NCBI GenBank assembly: GCA_023388055.1
Contig: JAEWGW010000016.1
Span: forward strand, 62,001 to 126,000
DNA: 64,000 nucleotides
Direction: 5' to 3'
DNA from: Bacillota bacterium
GTDB taxonomy: Bacteria > Bacillota > Bacilli > Paenibacillales > NBRC-103111
Each line of letters opens with the position of its first letter. The stretch's first letter is position 1. A program made the position numbers and the translations under genes. A model generated the notes under the pieces. It was not told where the DNA came from. It was given only the letters and a program-made list of their open reading frames with translations, and did no database searches. This document shows, piece after piece, positions 38,198 through 48,107 of the stretch.

Positions 38198-38617
38198 ATG
38201 AGTGACGTCAAACGTTCTTTGGGTCTCATTGACCTGATCAGTGAAAAGCATATGGAGCTGCGCAAAAAGCTGCATGAGGCAAGCGGCCAGCCGGTGAACA
38301 AGTCGGAGGCCCATATCCTGGCCGTGCTGGAGGCAAACGGTGTTCTAAGCATATCGCAGATCGGCCGGCAAATCGGCATGACCCGGCAGGGGGTCCATAA
38401 ATATATGCAGGGCTTACAGACGGCAGGGCTGGTGGCCCCCGCGGCCACAGACGGGAATGCCCGGGACCGCCGGGTGGAGCTGACTCCGCAGGGAAGGGGA
38501 ACCGTAAGTCTGCTTGAGCAGACGAAGCAGCAGCTGGAGGCAGAGATCACCCGGCGCCTTGGGGAAGCAGAGACGCAACGGCTTTTGGAATTGCTCCGCG
38601 GCAAGTGGCTGACATAA
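38198..38617 (+). CDS. MarR family transcriptional regulator
   Basis: 139 residues. Winged-helix core: AHILAVLEANGVLSISQIGRQIGMTRQGVHKYMQGLQTAGLV (in part), then a wing with DGNARDRRVELTPQGRGTV. Helices at both ends would form the dimer interface. It is divergent from the DUF2798 membrane gene and most likely represses both. GGGG-rich site before ATG 38198. Confidence 0.88.
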   Translation: MSDVKRSLGLIDLISEKHMELRKKLHEASGQPVNKSEAHILAVLEANGVLSISQIGRQIGMTRQGVHKYMQGLQTAGLVAPAATDGNARDRRVELTPQGRGTVSLLEQTKQQLEAEITRRLGEAETQRLLELLRGKWLT

Positions 38618-38702
38618 GCAGCGTGAAAAGTGGAATAATTGATTAGAACGGATTTCTCCGCTCCCTGCGGCCGTTCCTTGGCCCCGCCTTCCATGGTTTC
38701 TA

Positions 38703-38732
38703 TTGTAAATAATGTGACAGATGTGCTATACT
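38703..38732 (+). promoter_or_regulatory. SigA-type promoter of the rimP-nusA-infB operon
   Basis: TTGTAA at 38703-38708 and TATACT at 38727-38732 are 18 bases apart. A leader of about 140 bases follows up to rimP. Confidence 0.68.
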
Positions 38733-38765
38733 TCTATAGGTGATGTTGGATACTGCACGACGGTC

Positions 38766-38787
38766 AAGAGTGGGGAAACCCACTCTT
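38766..38787 (+). ncRNA. GAAA-tetraloop hairpin in the rimP leader
   Basis: AAGAGTGGG (38766-38774) and CCCACTCTT (38779-38787) form a perfect 9-bp stem closed by a GAAA tetraloop. It lies in the 5' leader about 93 bases before rimP. It could be a target for feedback control of the nusA operon (inference) or a weak attenuator; only short T-runs follow. Confidence 0.5.
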
Positions 38788-38879
38788 TGCTCTTTGAATA
38801 GGGAGTTTTAGGGCTCCGGGGGCTAGGTTTGCAGAGGAACAATAAGCAGAAATAACCGCGTATGAGGGGGCATTGTGTT

Positions 38880-39338
38880 TTGAGCTTGCAGATAAAATCG
38901 GCAGTTGAAAGCATGGTCAAGCCGTTTCTCGACGAAAACGGTTTTGAACTGGTGGACATTGAGTATGTGAAGGAGGGAAGCAACTGGTTCCTCCGGGTTT
39001 ACGTGGACAAGGACGGCGGCATCGATATTGATGATTGCGGCAGGGTCAGCGAATACGTAAGCGAGAAGCTGGACGCGAATGATCCCATTCCGGGAGCCTA
39101 TTTCCTGGAGGTTTCTTCACCTGGCGCCGAACGCCCGTTGAAGAAGCCTGCGGATTTCGTGAAAGCGGTAGGCAAGCACGTATTCGTCACTACCTACGAG
39201 CCGGTGGACGGACTGAAGGAATTCGAAGGTTTGCTGGAAGCCTATGACGAGGCGGGACTTAAGATTAGAGTGGGCAAGAAGAGCCACAGCATCCCTTCTG
39301 CCAAAATGGCCAGCGCGCGTTTGGCTATCGTGTTTTAA
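38880..39338 (+). CDS. rimP: Ribosome maturation factor RimP
   Basis: 152 residues. [25 protein letters not shown] (in part) and [19 protein letters not shown] are near-identical in style to the Bacillus protein. It helps 30S maturation. TTG 38880 ([11 protein letters not shown]) sits 9 bases after GAGGGGG; the earlier ATG 38862 overlaps that site. Confidence 0.95.
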   Translation: MSLQIKSAVESMVKPFLDENGFELVDIEYVKEGSNWFLRVYVDKDGGIDIDDCGRVSEYVSEKLDANDPIPGAYFLEVSSPGAERPLKKPADFVKAVGKHVFVTTYEPVDGLKEFEGLLEAYDEAGLKIRVGKKSHSIPSAKMASARLAIVF

Positions 39339-39387
39339 CACATAACGACTTGGACGGTTGCACATCGAAAGGAGGAATTCCATTCCC

Positions 39388-40485
39388 ATGAACGCTGATT
39401 TTATCGAAGCCCTGTCGGAATTGGAGAGAGAGAAAGGAATAAGTAAGGATATTCTTCTGGAGGCTATTGAAGCGGCGCTAATTTCCGGATATAAGCGCAA
39501 TTTCAATACGGCCCAGAACGTGCGGGTGGACATTAACAAAATGACAGGCCTTATCAAGGTCTATGCCCGCAAGACAGTGGTGGAGAATGTGCTGGACCCC
39601 CGGATGGAAATTTCCGTGGAGGCCGCGCGTCAGGTCAGTCCCAGCTATACGCTGGAGGATATTGTAGAGATCGAGGTTACCCCAAAGGACTTCGGACGGA
39701 TTGCCGCCCAGACGGCCAAGCAGGTGGTTACCCAGCGCATTCGGGAAGCGGAGCGCGGCCTGATCTACAATGCTTACATTGATAAGGAAGAGGACATTGT
39801 AACGGGTATTGTGCAGCGTCAGGATCTGCGCAATCTGTATGTAGATCTGGGCAAGGTGGAGGCAGTTCTTCCCGTTGCCGAGATGATGGCCGGTGACAAG
39901 TTCACCCACGGCGACCGGGTGAAGGCGTACATCACCAAGGTGGAGAACACCACCAAGGGTCCGCAGATTATTTTGTCCCGTACCCATCCGGGTCTGCTTA
40001 AACGCCTGTTCGAGCTGGAAGTGCCGGAAATTTACGACGGTGTGGTGGAAATCCGCTCCGTTGCCCGTGAAGCCGGCTTTCGCTCCAAGATTGCCGTCCA
40101 TTCCCGCAATTCCGAGGTGGAGCCCGTTGGGTCCTGCGTTGGCCCCAAGGGAGTCCGGGTGCAGACCATCGTGAATGAGCTGAAGGGTGAAAAAATCGAC
40201 ATCGTGCGCTGGTCCGAAAATGTGGACGAATATGTGGCCAATGCGCTGTCCCCCTCCAAGGTGGTAGAGGTGAATGTATTCGAGAGCGAAAAAATGTGCC
40301 GGGTCATCGTGCCGGACTACCAGCTCTCCCTGGCCATCGGCATCAAGGGGCAAAACGCCAGACTGGCAGCCAAGCTGACCGGCTGGAAGATCGACATCAA
40401 GAGCGAGACGCAAGCCGAGCAGGAATATGGCCGGCCCAGAACCTCGTCCGAGCTGATGCACCAGGATTCGGTGAGCATCGACTAG
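39388..40485 (+). CDS. nusA: Transcription termination/antitermination factor NusA
   Basis: 365 residues. N-terminal RNAP-binding domain ([29 protein letters not shown]), S1 domain (about 130-200) and two KH domains ([18 protein letters not shown] and [18 protein letters not shown]). It lacks the acidic C-terminal repeats of proteobacteria, as usual here. AAAGGAGG precedes ATG 39388; the TTG at 39358 is upstream of that site. Confidence 0.97.
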   Translation: MNADFIEALSELEREKGISKDILLEAIEAALISGYKRNFNTAQNVRVDINKMTGLIKVYARKTVVENVLDPRMEISVEAARQVSPSYTLEDIVEIEVTPKDFGRIAAQTAKQVVTQRIREAERGLIYNAYIDKEEDIVTGIVQRQDLRNLYVDLGKVEAVLPVAEMMAGDKFTHGDRVKAYITKVENTTKGPQIILSRTHPGLLKRLFELEVPEIYDGVVEIRSVAREAGFRSKIAVHSRNSEVEPVGSCVGPKGVRVQTIVNELKGEKIDIVRWSENVDEYVANALSPSKVVEVNVFESEKMCRVIVPDYQLSLAIGIKGQNARLAAKLTGWKIDIKSETQAEQEYGRPRTSSELMHQDSVSID

Positions 40486-40539
40486 CCGCAGGCCTGGAGC
40501 AAGGAAGTGTGAATCTTGCGGCAAACGGGTGGTGGAACA

Positions 40540-40866
40540 ATGAAACCTAGGAAAATCCCTCTCCGGAAGTGTGTAGCCTGCCAGGAGATGAAGGCCAAGA
40601 AGGAACTCATTCGCGTCGTCCGCACCCCGGACGAGCAAATTCTCATAGACTTATCCGGCAAAAAATCCGGCCGGGGCGCATATTTGTGCGGCAAGGCCTC
40701 CTGCTTTAAGCTGGCGAAGAAAAGCAAGGCGCTGGACAGAGCCCTGAAGCAGGCGGTGAGCCCGGATATTTATGACCAGCTGGAGCAGGATTTCATTCGG
40801 GTAGAGGATGAGTTTCACGCCCTGAAAAATGCGGAGTCTGGGGAATTGGAGTCTGAAGATGAATAA
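40540..40866 (+). CDS. rnpM: RNase P modulator RnpM (YlxR)
   Basis: 108 residues. PLRKCVACQEMKAKKELIRVVR and GRGAYLCGKASCFKLAKK are the YlxR signatures (DUF448). YlxR of B. subtilis binds RNase P RNA and was renamed RnpM. ATG 40540 follows GGGTGGTGG. A TTG at 40516 is in frame but unsupported. It overlaps ylxQ by 8 bases. Confidence 0.92.
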   Translation: MKPRKIPLRKCVACQEMKAKKELIRVVRTPDEQILIDLSGKKSGRGAYLCGKASCFKLAKKSKALDRALKQAVSPDIYDQLEQDFIRVEDEFHALKNAESGELESEDE

Positions 40867-41179
40867 ATCATTGTCTACGTTGGGGCTTGCCATGCGTGCC
40901 GGACGGGTACTGGCAGGCGACGATACTGTGTTGAAGGCGGTCCGCTCAGGCGAAGCCAAGCTGGTGATTCTGGCTGTGGACGCCGCCGCCAATGCGCAGA
41001 AAAAGTACAGGGATAAATGCTCACATTACCAGGTTCCTTTAGTGGAGTATGGCACCCGTCTTGAGCTTGGCGGGGCAGTGGGCAAGGTAGATCGGGTGGT
41101 CCTGGCCGTGACGGATGACGGATTCGCCGGCAGAATCGCCCAGGGCTTGGCAAAACCTGCGGAGGTGGAAGAACATTGA
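40859..41179 (+). CDS. ylxQ: L7Ae-family RNA-binding protein YlxQ
   Basis: 106 residues. [38 protein letters not shown] (in part) is the L7Ae/L30e fold that binds kink-turn RNA. It is a conserved member of the nusA-infB operon whose exact RNA target is uncertain. ATG 40859 lies inside the end of rnpM. Confidence 0.92.
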   Translation: MNKSLSTLGLAMRAGRVLAGDDTVLKAVRSGEAKLVILAVDAAANAQKKYRDKCSHYQVPLVEYGTRLELGGAVGKVDRVVLAVTDDGFAGRIAQGLAKPAEVEEH

Positions 41180-44022
41180 CAAAACAGGACAAACAGGATA
41201 ATAAAGACAAACTGAGAGTCTATGAATACGCCAAAACTTTAAATATGAGCAGCAAGGAGATTATTACTATTCTAAAAAGACAGGGAATTACCGTAAACAA
41301 TCACATGAGTGTACTGGAGCCTAACATGGTCGGCTCCGTGGAACAATTTTTCCGTGACGTTAAAGCCAATGCCGCAGCCAAGCGGGTGGCGGAGACCTCC
41401 GGCAACGTAGCAGCATCCACACCGCCTGCTCCGGAGAAAAAGCAGGCCTCTATGGTGCAGGCTCAGCCTGCCAAGTCCGAATCTCCTGCTGCAAGCACAG
41501 AAGCAGCCTCCAAGCCGCAGCAATCCGAAGAAAGCGCAGCTCCGGCCCCGCGGGCACCGGAAGCTTCCTCTTCTGCACCGGCCGGTCAAAGCAGCAGCAG
41601 TCAGGGCAGCAGCAGCCAAGGCGGCTATCAGCGCCGCGAAGGCCAAGGCAGCGGCCAAGGCGGCTATCAGCGCCGTGAAGGCCAAGGCAGCGGTGGTCAA
41701 GGCGGCTACCAGCGCCGTGAAGGTCAAGGCAGCAGCGGTCAAGGAGGCCAAGGCGGCTACCAGCGCCGTGAAGGTCAAGGCAGCGGCGGTCAAGGAGGCC
41801 AAGGCGGCTTCCAACGCCGTGATGGTCAAGGCAGTGGCGGTCAAGGCGGCTTCCAACGCCGTGATGGCCAAGGAGGTCAAGGGGGCCAAGGCGGCTTCCA
41901 ACGCCGTGATGACCGTGGACCGGGACTGGGCGCTATGGCATCTGCTCTGCAATCAGCAGGGGCTCCTGTATCCAGCAGCACTCCTCCCCGCAGAAATAAC
42001 GACCGGGACAAAAACCGCGGCGAACACGGCCGCAATGACTACCAAGCCAGAAAACCCGTACAGGATAAGCCAATCCGCGTTCCAACCAATGTATCGGCGG
42101 ATGACGATATTGTGCTTGATCTGCCAGCAGCAGGAGCAGCCAAGGTAGGCAGCGGCAAACGCGGCAAACCTGCTCCCAAACGTTCCGACGACCGGGGCGG
42201 CAACAACCGTTATGGCAACAGAGGCCGTAACCAGCAGCATAATGTTGTCAGGAAAGAAAAGATCGACAATACCCCCAAGAAGGTGATTGTCCGCGGCACC
42301 ATGACTGTTGGCGAATTCGCCAAGCTGCTGCATAAGGACGTCTCCGAGCTGATTAAGAAGCTTCTGTTCCTGGGTGTGATGGCTACCATCAACCAGGAGC
42401 TGGATTTGGATACCATTGCGCTGCTTGCCACCGATTATGGTGTGGAAGTGGAGCTGAAGATTCCCGTTGATGAAACGAACATCGAAGCAACAGAAGAAAA
42501 TGACGATCCCGCTGATCTGCAGGAGCGTCCTCCGGTTGTTACCATCATGGGTCACGTTGACCACGGTAAAACCACCCTGCTGGATGCTATCCGGCATACC
42601 AATGTGACGGAAGGCGAAGCAGGCGGCATTACCCAGCATATCGGCGCGTACCAAGCCGAAATCAACGGTCGGAAGATCACCTTCCTGGATACACCGGGCC
42701 ACGAAGCCTTTACCTCCATGCGTGCCCGCGGCGCACAAGTAACGGATATTACCATTCTTGTGGTTGCAGCGGATGATGGCGTTATGCCTCAAACCAAGGA
42801 AGCCATTGCCCATGCCAAGGCGGCCAAGGTTCCGATTATCGTAGCTGTTAACAAGATTGACAAGCCGGATGCCAATCCGGACCGTATCAAACAAGAGCTG
42901 ATGGAATTCGAGCTGGTGTCTGAGGAGTGGGGCGGGGAAACCATTTTCGCCAACATTTCCGCCAAGCAGCGTATGGGTCTGGAAAACCTGCTGGAAATGA
43001 TTCTTCTGGTTGCCGATGTCCAAGAGCTGAAGGCTAATCCCAATAAACGTGCCAGAGGCACCGTTATTGAAGCCGAGCTGGATAAGGGTAAGGGCCCTGT
43101 TGCACGGGTGCTTGTGCAGAACGGTACCCTCAAGGTGGGCGACTCCTTTATCGCCGGCAACACCTTCGGCCGTGTCCGGGCTATGGTCAACGATAAGGGC
43201 AAGCGCCTGAAGGAAGCCGGTCCCTCCACTCCGGTGGAAATTACCGGTCTGACCGAAGTGCCTCAAGCCGGCGACATGTTCCTGGCCTTCGAGGACGAGC
43301 GTAAGGCACGGGAAATTGCCGACAAGCGGACCATCAACCAACGTCAAGCCGATATGGGCGCTAACACCCGTGTGACCCTGGACGATCTGTTCAAGCAGAT
43401 CAAGGAAGGGGAAATCAAGGATCTTAACGTCATCATCAAGGGCGACGTACAAGGCTCCGTTGAAGCTCTCCGCGGCTCTCTCGAAAAAATCGAAGTGGAA
43501 GGCGCGCGGGTTAAGATTCTGCATGCCGGCGTAGGTGCCGTCACCGAGTCCGACATTATCCTGGCCTCCGCATCCAATGCGATTATCATCGGCTTCAACG
43601 TTCGTCCGGAGCCGGCTGCCTTGGCTACCGCCGAGCAGGAGAAGGTGGATATCCGCCAGCACCGCGTTATTTACAAGGTCATCGAAGAAATCGAATCCGC
43701 GATGAAGGGCCTTCTGGACCCTGTATTCAAGGAAAGTGTCATTGGCCAGGCTGAAGTCCGCAATACCTTCAAGATTTCCAAGGTGGGCACGATTGCCGGT
43801 TGTATGGTGATCAGCGGCAAGATTACCCGTTCCGCTGAGGCACGTTTGATCCGTCAAGGCATTGTGGTCTATGAAGGCAAGCTGGATTCCCTCAAACGCT
43901 ACAAGGATGACGCCAAGGAAGTGGCACAAGGCTACGAGTGCGGCATTACCCTTGACCGGTTTAACGACCTGAAGGAAGGGGATATTATAGAAGCATTTAT
44001 CATGGAGAGCGTAGAGAGGTGA
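41176..44022 (+). CDS. infB: Translation initiation factor IF-2
   Basis: 948 residues, much longer than B. subtilis IF-2 (716). The N-terminal helical domain ([21 protein letters not shown]) is followed by a disordered Ala/Pro/Ser stretch. Seven Gly/Gln/Arg repeats ([13 protein letters not shown] type, about 150-247) come next, then a Lys/Arg/Asn region, IF2N, and the G domain from about 455 with [14 protein letters not shown] and NKID, and domains II-IV. TTG 41176 overlaps the ylxQ stop by 4 bases. Confidence 0.97.
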   Translation: MTKQDKQDNKDKLRVYEYAKTLNMSSKEIITILKRQGITVNNHMSVLEPNMVGSVEQFFRDVKANAAAKRVAETSGNVAASTPPAPEKKQASMVQAQPAKSESPAASTEAASKPQQSEESAAPAPRAPEASSSAPAGQSSSSQGSSSQGGYQRREGQGSGQGGYQRREGQGSGGQGGYQRREGQGSSGQGGQGGYQRREGQGSGGQGGQGGFQRRDGQGSGGQGGFQRRDGQGGQGGQGGFQRRDDRGPGLGAMASALQSAGAPVSSSTPPRRNNDRDKNRGEHGRNDYQARKPVQDKPIRVPTNVSADDDIVLDLPAAGAAKVGSGKRGKPAPKRSDDRGGNNRYGNRGRNQQHNVVRKEKIDNTPKKVIVRGTMTVGEFAKLLHKDVSELIKKLLFLGVMATINQELDLDTIALLATDYGVEVELKIPVDETNIEATEENDDPADLQERPPVVTIMGHVDHGKTTLLDAIRHTNVTEGEAGGITQHIGAYQAEINGRKITFLDTPGHEAFTSMRARGAQVTDITILVVAADDGVMPQTKEAIAHAKAAKVPIIVAVNKIDKPDANPDRIKQELMEFELVSEEWGGETIFANISAKQRMGLENLLEMILLVADVQELKANPNKRARGTVIEAELDKGKGPVARVLVQNGTLKVGDSFIAGNTFGRVRAMVNDKGKRLKEAGPSTPVEITGLTEVPQAGDMFLAFEDERKAREIADKRTINQRQADMGANTRVTLDDLFKQIKEGEIKDLNVIIKGDVQGSVEALRGSLEKIEVEGARVKILHAGVGAVTESDIILASASNAIIIGFNVRPEPAALATAEQEKVDIRQHRVIYKVIEEIESAMKGLLDPVFKESVIGQAEVRNTFKISKVGTIAGCMVISGKITRSAEARLIRQGIVVYEGKLDSLKRYKDDAKEVAQGYECGITLDRFNDLKEGDIIEAFIMESVER
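41613..41917 (+). repeat. In-frame tandem repeats in infB coding the Gly-rich linker
   Basis: Seven imperfect units of 36-51 bases each encode [16 protein letters not shown] peptides: four with YQRREGQ, two with FQRRDGQ and one with FQRRDDR. Unit length varies by insertion of GGQ triplets. Such DNA is prone to repeat-number change by slippage. Confidence 0.9.
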
Positions 44023-44029
44023 AATAGGC

Positions 44030-44383
44030 ATGGCCAAAATTCGCACCGGCCGGGTAGGGGAGCAAATCAAGAAGGAACTCAGCCTCATTCTGCAAACCGA
44101 GTTTAAGGATCCGCGGATGGGCTTTACCACCATTACAGGTGTAGAGGTGACGAATGATTTTTCCCAGGCGAAGGTATACTTGAGCGTTCTTGGTTCCGAC
44201 CAGGAACGCCAGGATACGCTGAAGGCTCTGGAGCGGGGCAAGGGCTTCATCCGCTCGGAGCTGTCCAAACGGGTAAGACTCCGCATTGTTCCCGAGTTGA
44301 TATTCCTTATCGACAGCTCGGTGGCTTACGGCAGCCGGATTGAGGAGCTCATTCACCGGATCAATGAGGATCATGAATCATGA
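44030..44383 (+). CDS. rbfA: Ribosome-binding factor A
   Basis: 117 residues, a single KH-like domain (RVGEQIKKELSLIL, DPRMGFTTITGVEVTNDFSQAKVYLSV in part). It acts in 30S maturation and cold adaptation. Only 7 bases separate it from infB, so ylxP, found here in B. subtilis, is missing. It overlaps nrnA by 4 bases. Confidence 0.95.
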   Translation: MAKIRTGRVGEQIKKELSLILQTEFKDPRMGFTTITGVEVTNDFSQAKVYLSVLGSDQERQDTLKALERGKGFIRSELSKRVRLRIVPELIFLIDSSVAYGSRIEELIHRINEDHES

Positions 44384-45396
44384 GCGCCCCGAATCTGTCT
44401 TCGCCAGCTGACGCCTACCGGAATCAGCTGGAGGAAGCCAAAGCTTTTATTCAGGCGCATGACCATTTTCTGGTGGTATCCCATGTGAATCCTGACGGGG
44501 ATGCCATCGGCTCTACCCTGGCCGTAGGCCAGATGCTTCAGCTGTTGGGAAAAACCTTCATGACTATCAATGAAGGGGAGGTCCCCTCTAAGTTCGGCAT
44601 GCTGCCCCGTTCCGCCGAGATTCTGAACTATTCCCGGCATGGCAGCGCTGAGCCGCGTCCCCCCTTTGACTGTGTCATTGCGGTGGATTGTGCGGATTAC
44701 CAGCGGATTGGGCTTGTTAAGGAATGGTTTACCGCGGAAACGCCGATTCTTAATATCGATCATCACCCCACTAACGACGGCTTTGGCCGGGTCAACCTGA
44801 TCCGTGCCGATGCCGCCGCTACGGCGGAGGTGCTGTACGATCTGGCTGCACTGCTGGCCATCAGCTGGACGAAGCCGCTTGCCGACTGCATCTATACCGG
44901 GCTTTTGACAGATACGGGAGGTTTCCGGTATTCCAATACCACCCCCCGCGTATTGAAGATTGCCTCCGAAATGCTGGAGTACGGTGTAGACGGCAATGAT
45001 CTGGCGGACCAGTTTTTGGAGAAATTAACCTTATCCCATGTGATGGTGCTCCAAAAGGCGCTTGCCGCCTTGAACTTTACCGGGGACAAGCGGATTGCCT
45101 GGGTGAGTGTGTCGCTGCAGGATGTAGCGGATGCCCAAGCCCAGAATGCCGATCTCGAAGGGCTTGTGAATTATCCCCGCAATATTGAAGGCGTCGAGGT
45201 AGGTCTTTTGTTCAAGCAGATTGACGGTGAAAAGTGGAAGGTCAGCTTCCGCTCCGCCGGATTGGTTGATGTGGCTGATGTGGCCAAGCATTTTGGCGGC
45301 GGAGGTCATATCCGGGCGGCAGGCTGTGCCGTGAAGGGGACGCTTGACCAGGTCGTGGACCAGGTTCTCCAGGAAATCCTAAGGAGGCTGCCATGA
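44380..45396 (+). CDS. nrnA: DHH phosphoesterase NrnA (nanoRNase / pAp phosphatase)
   Basis: 338 residues. DHH motifs: VNPDGDAIGS, CVIAVDCAD, NIDHHPTN and LLTDTGGFRYSNT; DHHA1 domain with GGGGHIRAAGC. It degrades 2-5-mer RNAs and dephosphorylates pAp. B. subtilis carries nrnA elsewhere, but a DHH gene between rbfA and truB is common in other Bacillota. It overlaps both neighbours by 4 bases. Confidence 0.93.
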   Translation: MSAPNLSSPADAYRNQLEEAKAFIQAHDHFLVVSHVNPDGDAIGSTLAVGQMLQLLGKTFMTINEGEVPSKFGMLPRSAEILNYSRHGSAEPRPPFDCVIAVDCADYQRIGLVKEWFTAETPILNIDHHPTNDGFGRVNLIRADAAATAEVLYDLAALLAISWTKPLADCIYTGLLTDTGGFRYSNTTPRVLKIASEMLEYGVDGNDLADQFLEKLTLSHVMVLQKALAALNFTGDKRIAWVSVSLQDVADAQAQNADLEGLVNYPRNIEGVEVGLLFKQIDGEKWKVSFRSAGLVDVADVAKHFGGGGHIRAAGCAVKGTLDQVVDQVLQEILRRLP

Positions 45397-46340
45397 GCTT
45401 GGAAGGTGTTCTGCCCATCTGGAAACCTGTTCAATTTACATCCCATGATGTGGTGGCGAAAGCCCGTGGTATTCTCAAAATGAAGCGGATTGGACACACG
45501 GGCACCTTGGATCCCATGGTAACCGGTGTCCTTCCCTTATGCTTGGGCAGGGCGACCCGTCTGGTGGAATATATACAGGAAATGCCGAAGGAATATGAGG
45601 CCAAACTGGTCATCGGTCTGGCCACGGATACGGAGGATCTCACCGGAAGCGTCATTGAACGCGCGGATCAGGTGACGGTCACCGAACAGCAGATTCTTGA
45701 GGTTATGAACCGTTTTGTTGGCGTGATTGAACAGATTCCCCCGATGTATTCGGCAGTAAAGGTGGATGGGAAACGATTGTATGAGCTTGCCCGCGGCGGC
45801 GAGGTAGTGGAGCGCCAGCCCAGGCAGGTTACCATCCACAGCATACATATCCTATCGGTCAGGCTGGATGTATCGGAGCCGGAGATTGTGTTCCGGGTCC
45901 GCTGCTCCAAAGGCACGTATATCCGCACCCTGTGCTCCGATATCGGACGGGCCCTGGGTTATCCGGCTGTTATGGCGGAGCTGGTCAGAACCGGTACAGG
46001 CGGTTTGACCCGGGCGCAATGCGTTACTCTTGAGGAGCTGGCCGAGGCCAAACGGCAAGGAGACGCGGCATTGGCCCAATGGCTGATTCCTGCTGACCAG
46101 GCGATTTCCTTTTTCCCTGCCGTTGAGGTTGGAGAAGAGGCGGCGGTTCATGCCCGCCAAGGCAAAAAGATTCGTTTGGCAGCGGACGAAGCCGCCAAAC
46201 AGCCGGACATGGAGCTGCCTGAGCAGATGCGCAGGCTGAAGCGGGTGTACGGACCCGGAGCGGACTTCCTCGGCCTGTTCAGGCTGGAGGATGATGGCCG
46301 GACGCTGGTGGCAGAGAAAGTGTTTTTGCCGGAGGCTTGA
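45393..46340 (+). CDS. truB: tRNA pseudouridine(55) synthase TruB
   Basis: 315 residues. GVLPIWKPVQFTSHDVV and the catalytic Asp in GHTGTLDPMVTGVLP are diagnostic, followed by CSKGTYIRTLCSDIG. It makes Psi55 in the T-loop. ATG overlaps the nrnA stop. Confidence 0.96.
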   Translation: MSLEGVLPIWKPVQFTSHDVVAKARGILKMKRIGHTGTLDPMVTGVLPLCLGRATRLVEYIQEMPKEYEAKLVIGLATDTEDLTGSVIERADQVTVTEQQILEVMNRFVGVIEQIPPMYSAVKVDGKRLYELARGGEVVERQPRQVTIHSIHILSVRLDVSEPEIVFRVRCSKGTYIRTLCSDIGRALGYPAVMAELVRTGTGGLTRAQCVTLEELAEAKRQGDAALAQWLIPADQAISFFPAVEVGEEAAVHARQGKKIRLAADEAAKQPDMELPEQMRRLKRVYGPGADFLGLFRLEDDGRTLVAEKVFLPEA

Positions 46341-46370
46341 TGAACTGGTTCTATAGGCAGGTGGAGAGAG

Positions 46371-47312
46371 TTGGAGATATTTCGTATACAGGCAGCCGCT
46401 GATGAGATTGCCCGCATCATTGCATCCGGCGCGCCCCAAGTGATGGCCATCGGAGATTTTGACGGGGTCCATGCCGGGCATTGCAAGGTATTGCTAACTG
46501 CAGTTGAGAAAGCCGGGACTCATGACTTGATTCCGGCGGTAATGACCTTTCACCCCCATCCCCGGGAAGTGCTGGGACATCCGCAATACCGGGATTCTTT
46601 GACACCCATTGAAGATAAATTGCGTCTGTTCGAAGCCCTGGGACTAAAGCGGGTTTATCTGGTCGGGTTTAATGAGAGCTTCGCACAGCTGCCCCCTGAG
46701 CAGTTCGTCGAGGATATTCTGGTATCCGGCAAACTGGCTTCCGTTGTGGTCGGGTTTGACTTTACCTTCGGCCATAAGGGTGCAGGCAGCCCGCAGCGGC
46801 TGAAGGAGCTTGCCAAGGGAAGGTTTGGGGTGGAAGTGGTCAGCCCGTACCATCTCAACGGGGAGAAGGTCAGCAGCACCCTGATCCGGGAATGTCTGGC
46901 CAACGGCCAGGTGGAGAAGGCGGCGCGGCTTCTGGAGCGTCCGTACTCCATTACCGGCAAGGTGGTCACAGGCGAAGGACGAGGCAGCACCATCGGCATT
47001 CCCACCGCCAACGTGGAAACCACTGAAGGATATGTGATTCCCGGAAGAGGGGTCTATGCGGTACGGTTCCTGCATGACGGGCAGTGGCACCGCGGGGTGA
47101 TGAATATCGGCTGGAAGCCCACCTTCGCCAAGAAGGAGGGGGCTATATCCCTGGAGACGCATTTATTCGACTTCGATAAAAAGATCTATGGGGATGAAGT
47201 GTCCATCCGCTTTATCGGTTTTATCCGGCATGAGCGGAAGTTCGGCTCGGCTGAGGAACTGGTGGCCCAAATCGGCAGGGATATTAATTTGGCGAAAGAA
47301 ATGCTAAGCTGA
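46371..47312 (+). CDS. ribF: Bifunctional riboflavin kinase / FAD synthetase
   Basis: 313 residues. The FAD synthetase domain has MAIGDFDGVHAGHCKVL and FHPHPREVL, the flavokinase domain GEGRGSTIGIPTANV and GVMNIGWKPTF. It converts riboflavin to FMN and FAD (ribC in B. subtilis). TTG 46371 follows AGGTGGAGAG; no in-frame ATG fits. Confidence 0.95.
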   Translation: MEIFRIQAAADEIARIIASGAPQVMAIGDFDGVHAGHCKVLLTAVEKAGTHDLIPAVMTFHPHPREVLGHPQYRDSLTPIEDKLRLFEALGLKRVYLVGFNESFAQLPPEQFVEDILVSGKLASVVVGFDFTFGHKGAGSPQRLKELAKGRFGVEVVSPYHLNGEKVSSTLIRECLANGQVEKAARLLERPYSITGKVVTGEGRGSTIGIPTANVETTEGYVIPGRGVYAVRFLHDGQWHRGVMNIGWKPTFAKKEGAISLETHLFDFDKKIYGDEVSIRFIGFIRHERKFGSAEELVAQIGRDINLAKEMLS

Positions 47313-47314
47313 CA

Positions 47315-47343
47315 TTTACTTGACGCCAGGCTTGTGCTATACT
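47315..47343 (+). promoter_or_regulatory. Extended -10 promoter of rpsO
   Basis: TATACT at 47338-47343 is preceded by TGTGC (extended -10 TG). TTTACT lies 17 bases upstream at 47315-47320. A leader of about 115 bases follows, with several GC-rich inverted segments before the AAGGAGGTG site. S15 often represses itself by binding its own leader; whether it does here cannot be judged by eye. Confidence 0.6.
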
Positions 47344-47467
47344 AGTTCTTGTCGCCTGAAAACATAAATTTTCCGGCGGCGTTCATGAACCTTGGCTCGG
47401 TCTCCCGCTGCTCCGGCGGTCACTGGGCTAATGGGGATGTATCTACTATATCAAGGAGGTGAATTGG

Positions 47468-47737
47468 ATGGCATTGACTCAAGAACGCAAGAACCAACTG
47501 ATTCTGGACCATAAGACTCATGAATCCGATACCGGATCTCCTGAGGTTCAGATTGCTATCCTTACTGAAAACATTACAAACCTGACTAACCACTTGCGCG
47601 TGCACAAGAAGGATCACCATTCCCGCCGCGGTCTTCTGAAGATGGTCGGTCACCGTCGTAGCCTGTTGGCATACTTGAAAAACAAGGATGTTAGACGCTA
47701 CAGCGCTCTTATCGAGAAACTGGGTCTTCGTAGATAA
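47468..47737 (+). CDS. rpsO: 30S ribosomal protein S15
   Basis: 89 residues, the standard length. Signatures are [19 protein letters not shown] and [12 protein letters not shown]. It binds the 16S central domain. The frame opens at GTG 47459 inside the site AAGGAGGT (47453-47460); ATG 47468 gives the standard N-terminus ALTQERK. Confidence 0.98.
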   Translation: MALTQERKNQLILDHKTHESDTGSPEVQIAILTENITNLTNHLRVHKKDHHSRRGLLKMVGHRRSLLAYLKNKDVRRYSALIEKLGLRR

Positions 47738-47745
47738 GGTTAGAG

Positions 47746-47894
47746 GCGATGACGTTTGTCATACGCTGTTAGCTTAAACTGCGGGTGCCGCAGCGTCCGT
47801 CTAACGGGCCCCAAGGCTGCGGTGCAGATCATGGGAAAGCAACCAATGATTGCCGTGCTGTTACCGACGCATGGATCAGAATTGGTTGCTTTTT
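47746..47894 (+). ncRNA. Structured pnp leader ending in a terminator-like hairpin
   Basis: The gap between rpsO and pnp (370 bases) has no convincing gene. It contains ATGAC/GTCAT near 47749, an outer GTTAG/CTAAC helix (about 47768-47806) enclosing a perfect CTGCGG/CCGCAG hairpin, then a GGGCCC palindrome. A 12-bp stem AAAGCAACCAAT (47836-47847) / ATTGGTTGCTTT (47881-47892) ends in TTTTT. It could be an attenuator or a processed RNA controlling pnp. The known PNPase autoregulation by leader cleavage is a precedent in enterics, not evidence here. Confidence 0.55.
47836..47894 (+). terminator. Intrinsic terminator/attenuator upstream of pnp
   Basis: A 12-bp stem with a 33-base apical region is followed by TTTTT. 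It lies about 100 bases after rpsO and 213 bases before pnp. The remaining 47895-48107 stretch shows no clear promoter. Confidence 0.7.
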
Positions 47895-48107
47895 CTGTAT
47901 TTTCACCAGATTAGGCATGAAAAAGAAGGAAATACTAGACAACATGTTGAAATTAACAGTCATTGCCGTCCGTATCTAGTCCTATTGAACTTCGGTATAA
48001 AGGGACAGGCAGGGCGTTACATAACGTGAAACAGACAGCTTAGAATGCCTAAAGGCAAGCGAATATGGCCAGGTTCTGCTGGCGCAAAATTGATCAGGAG
48101 GCAAGGT

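Noticed and set aside
41953..44286. 777-codon minus-strand open frame opposite infB/rbfA
   Set aside because: Antisense shadow of IF-2, with no recognisable motifs.
47785..47979. Small plus-strand frame of 64 codons upstream of pnp
   Set aside because: It runs through the terminator hairpin, lacks a ribosome binding site and has no conserved character.
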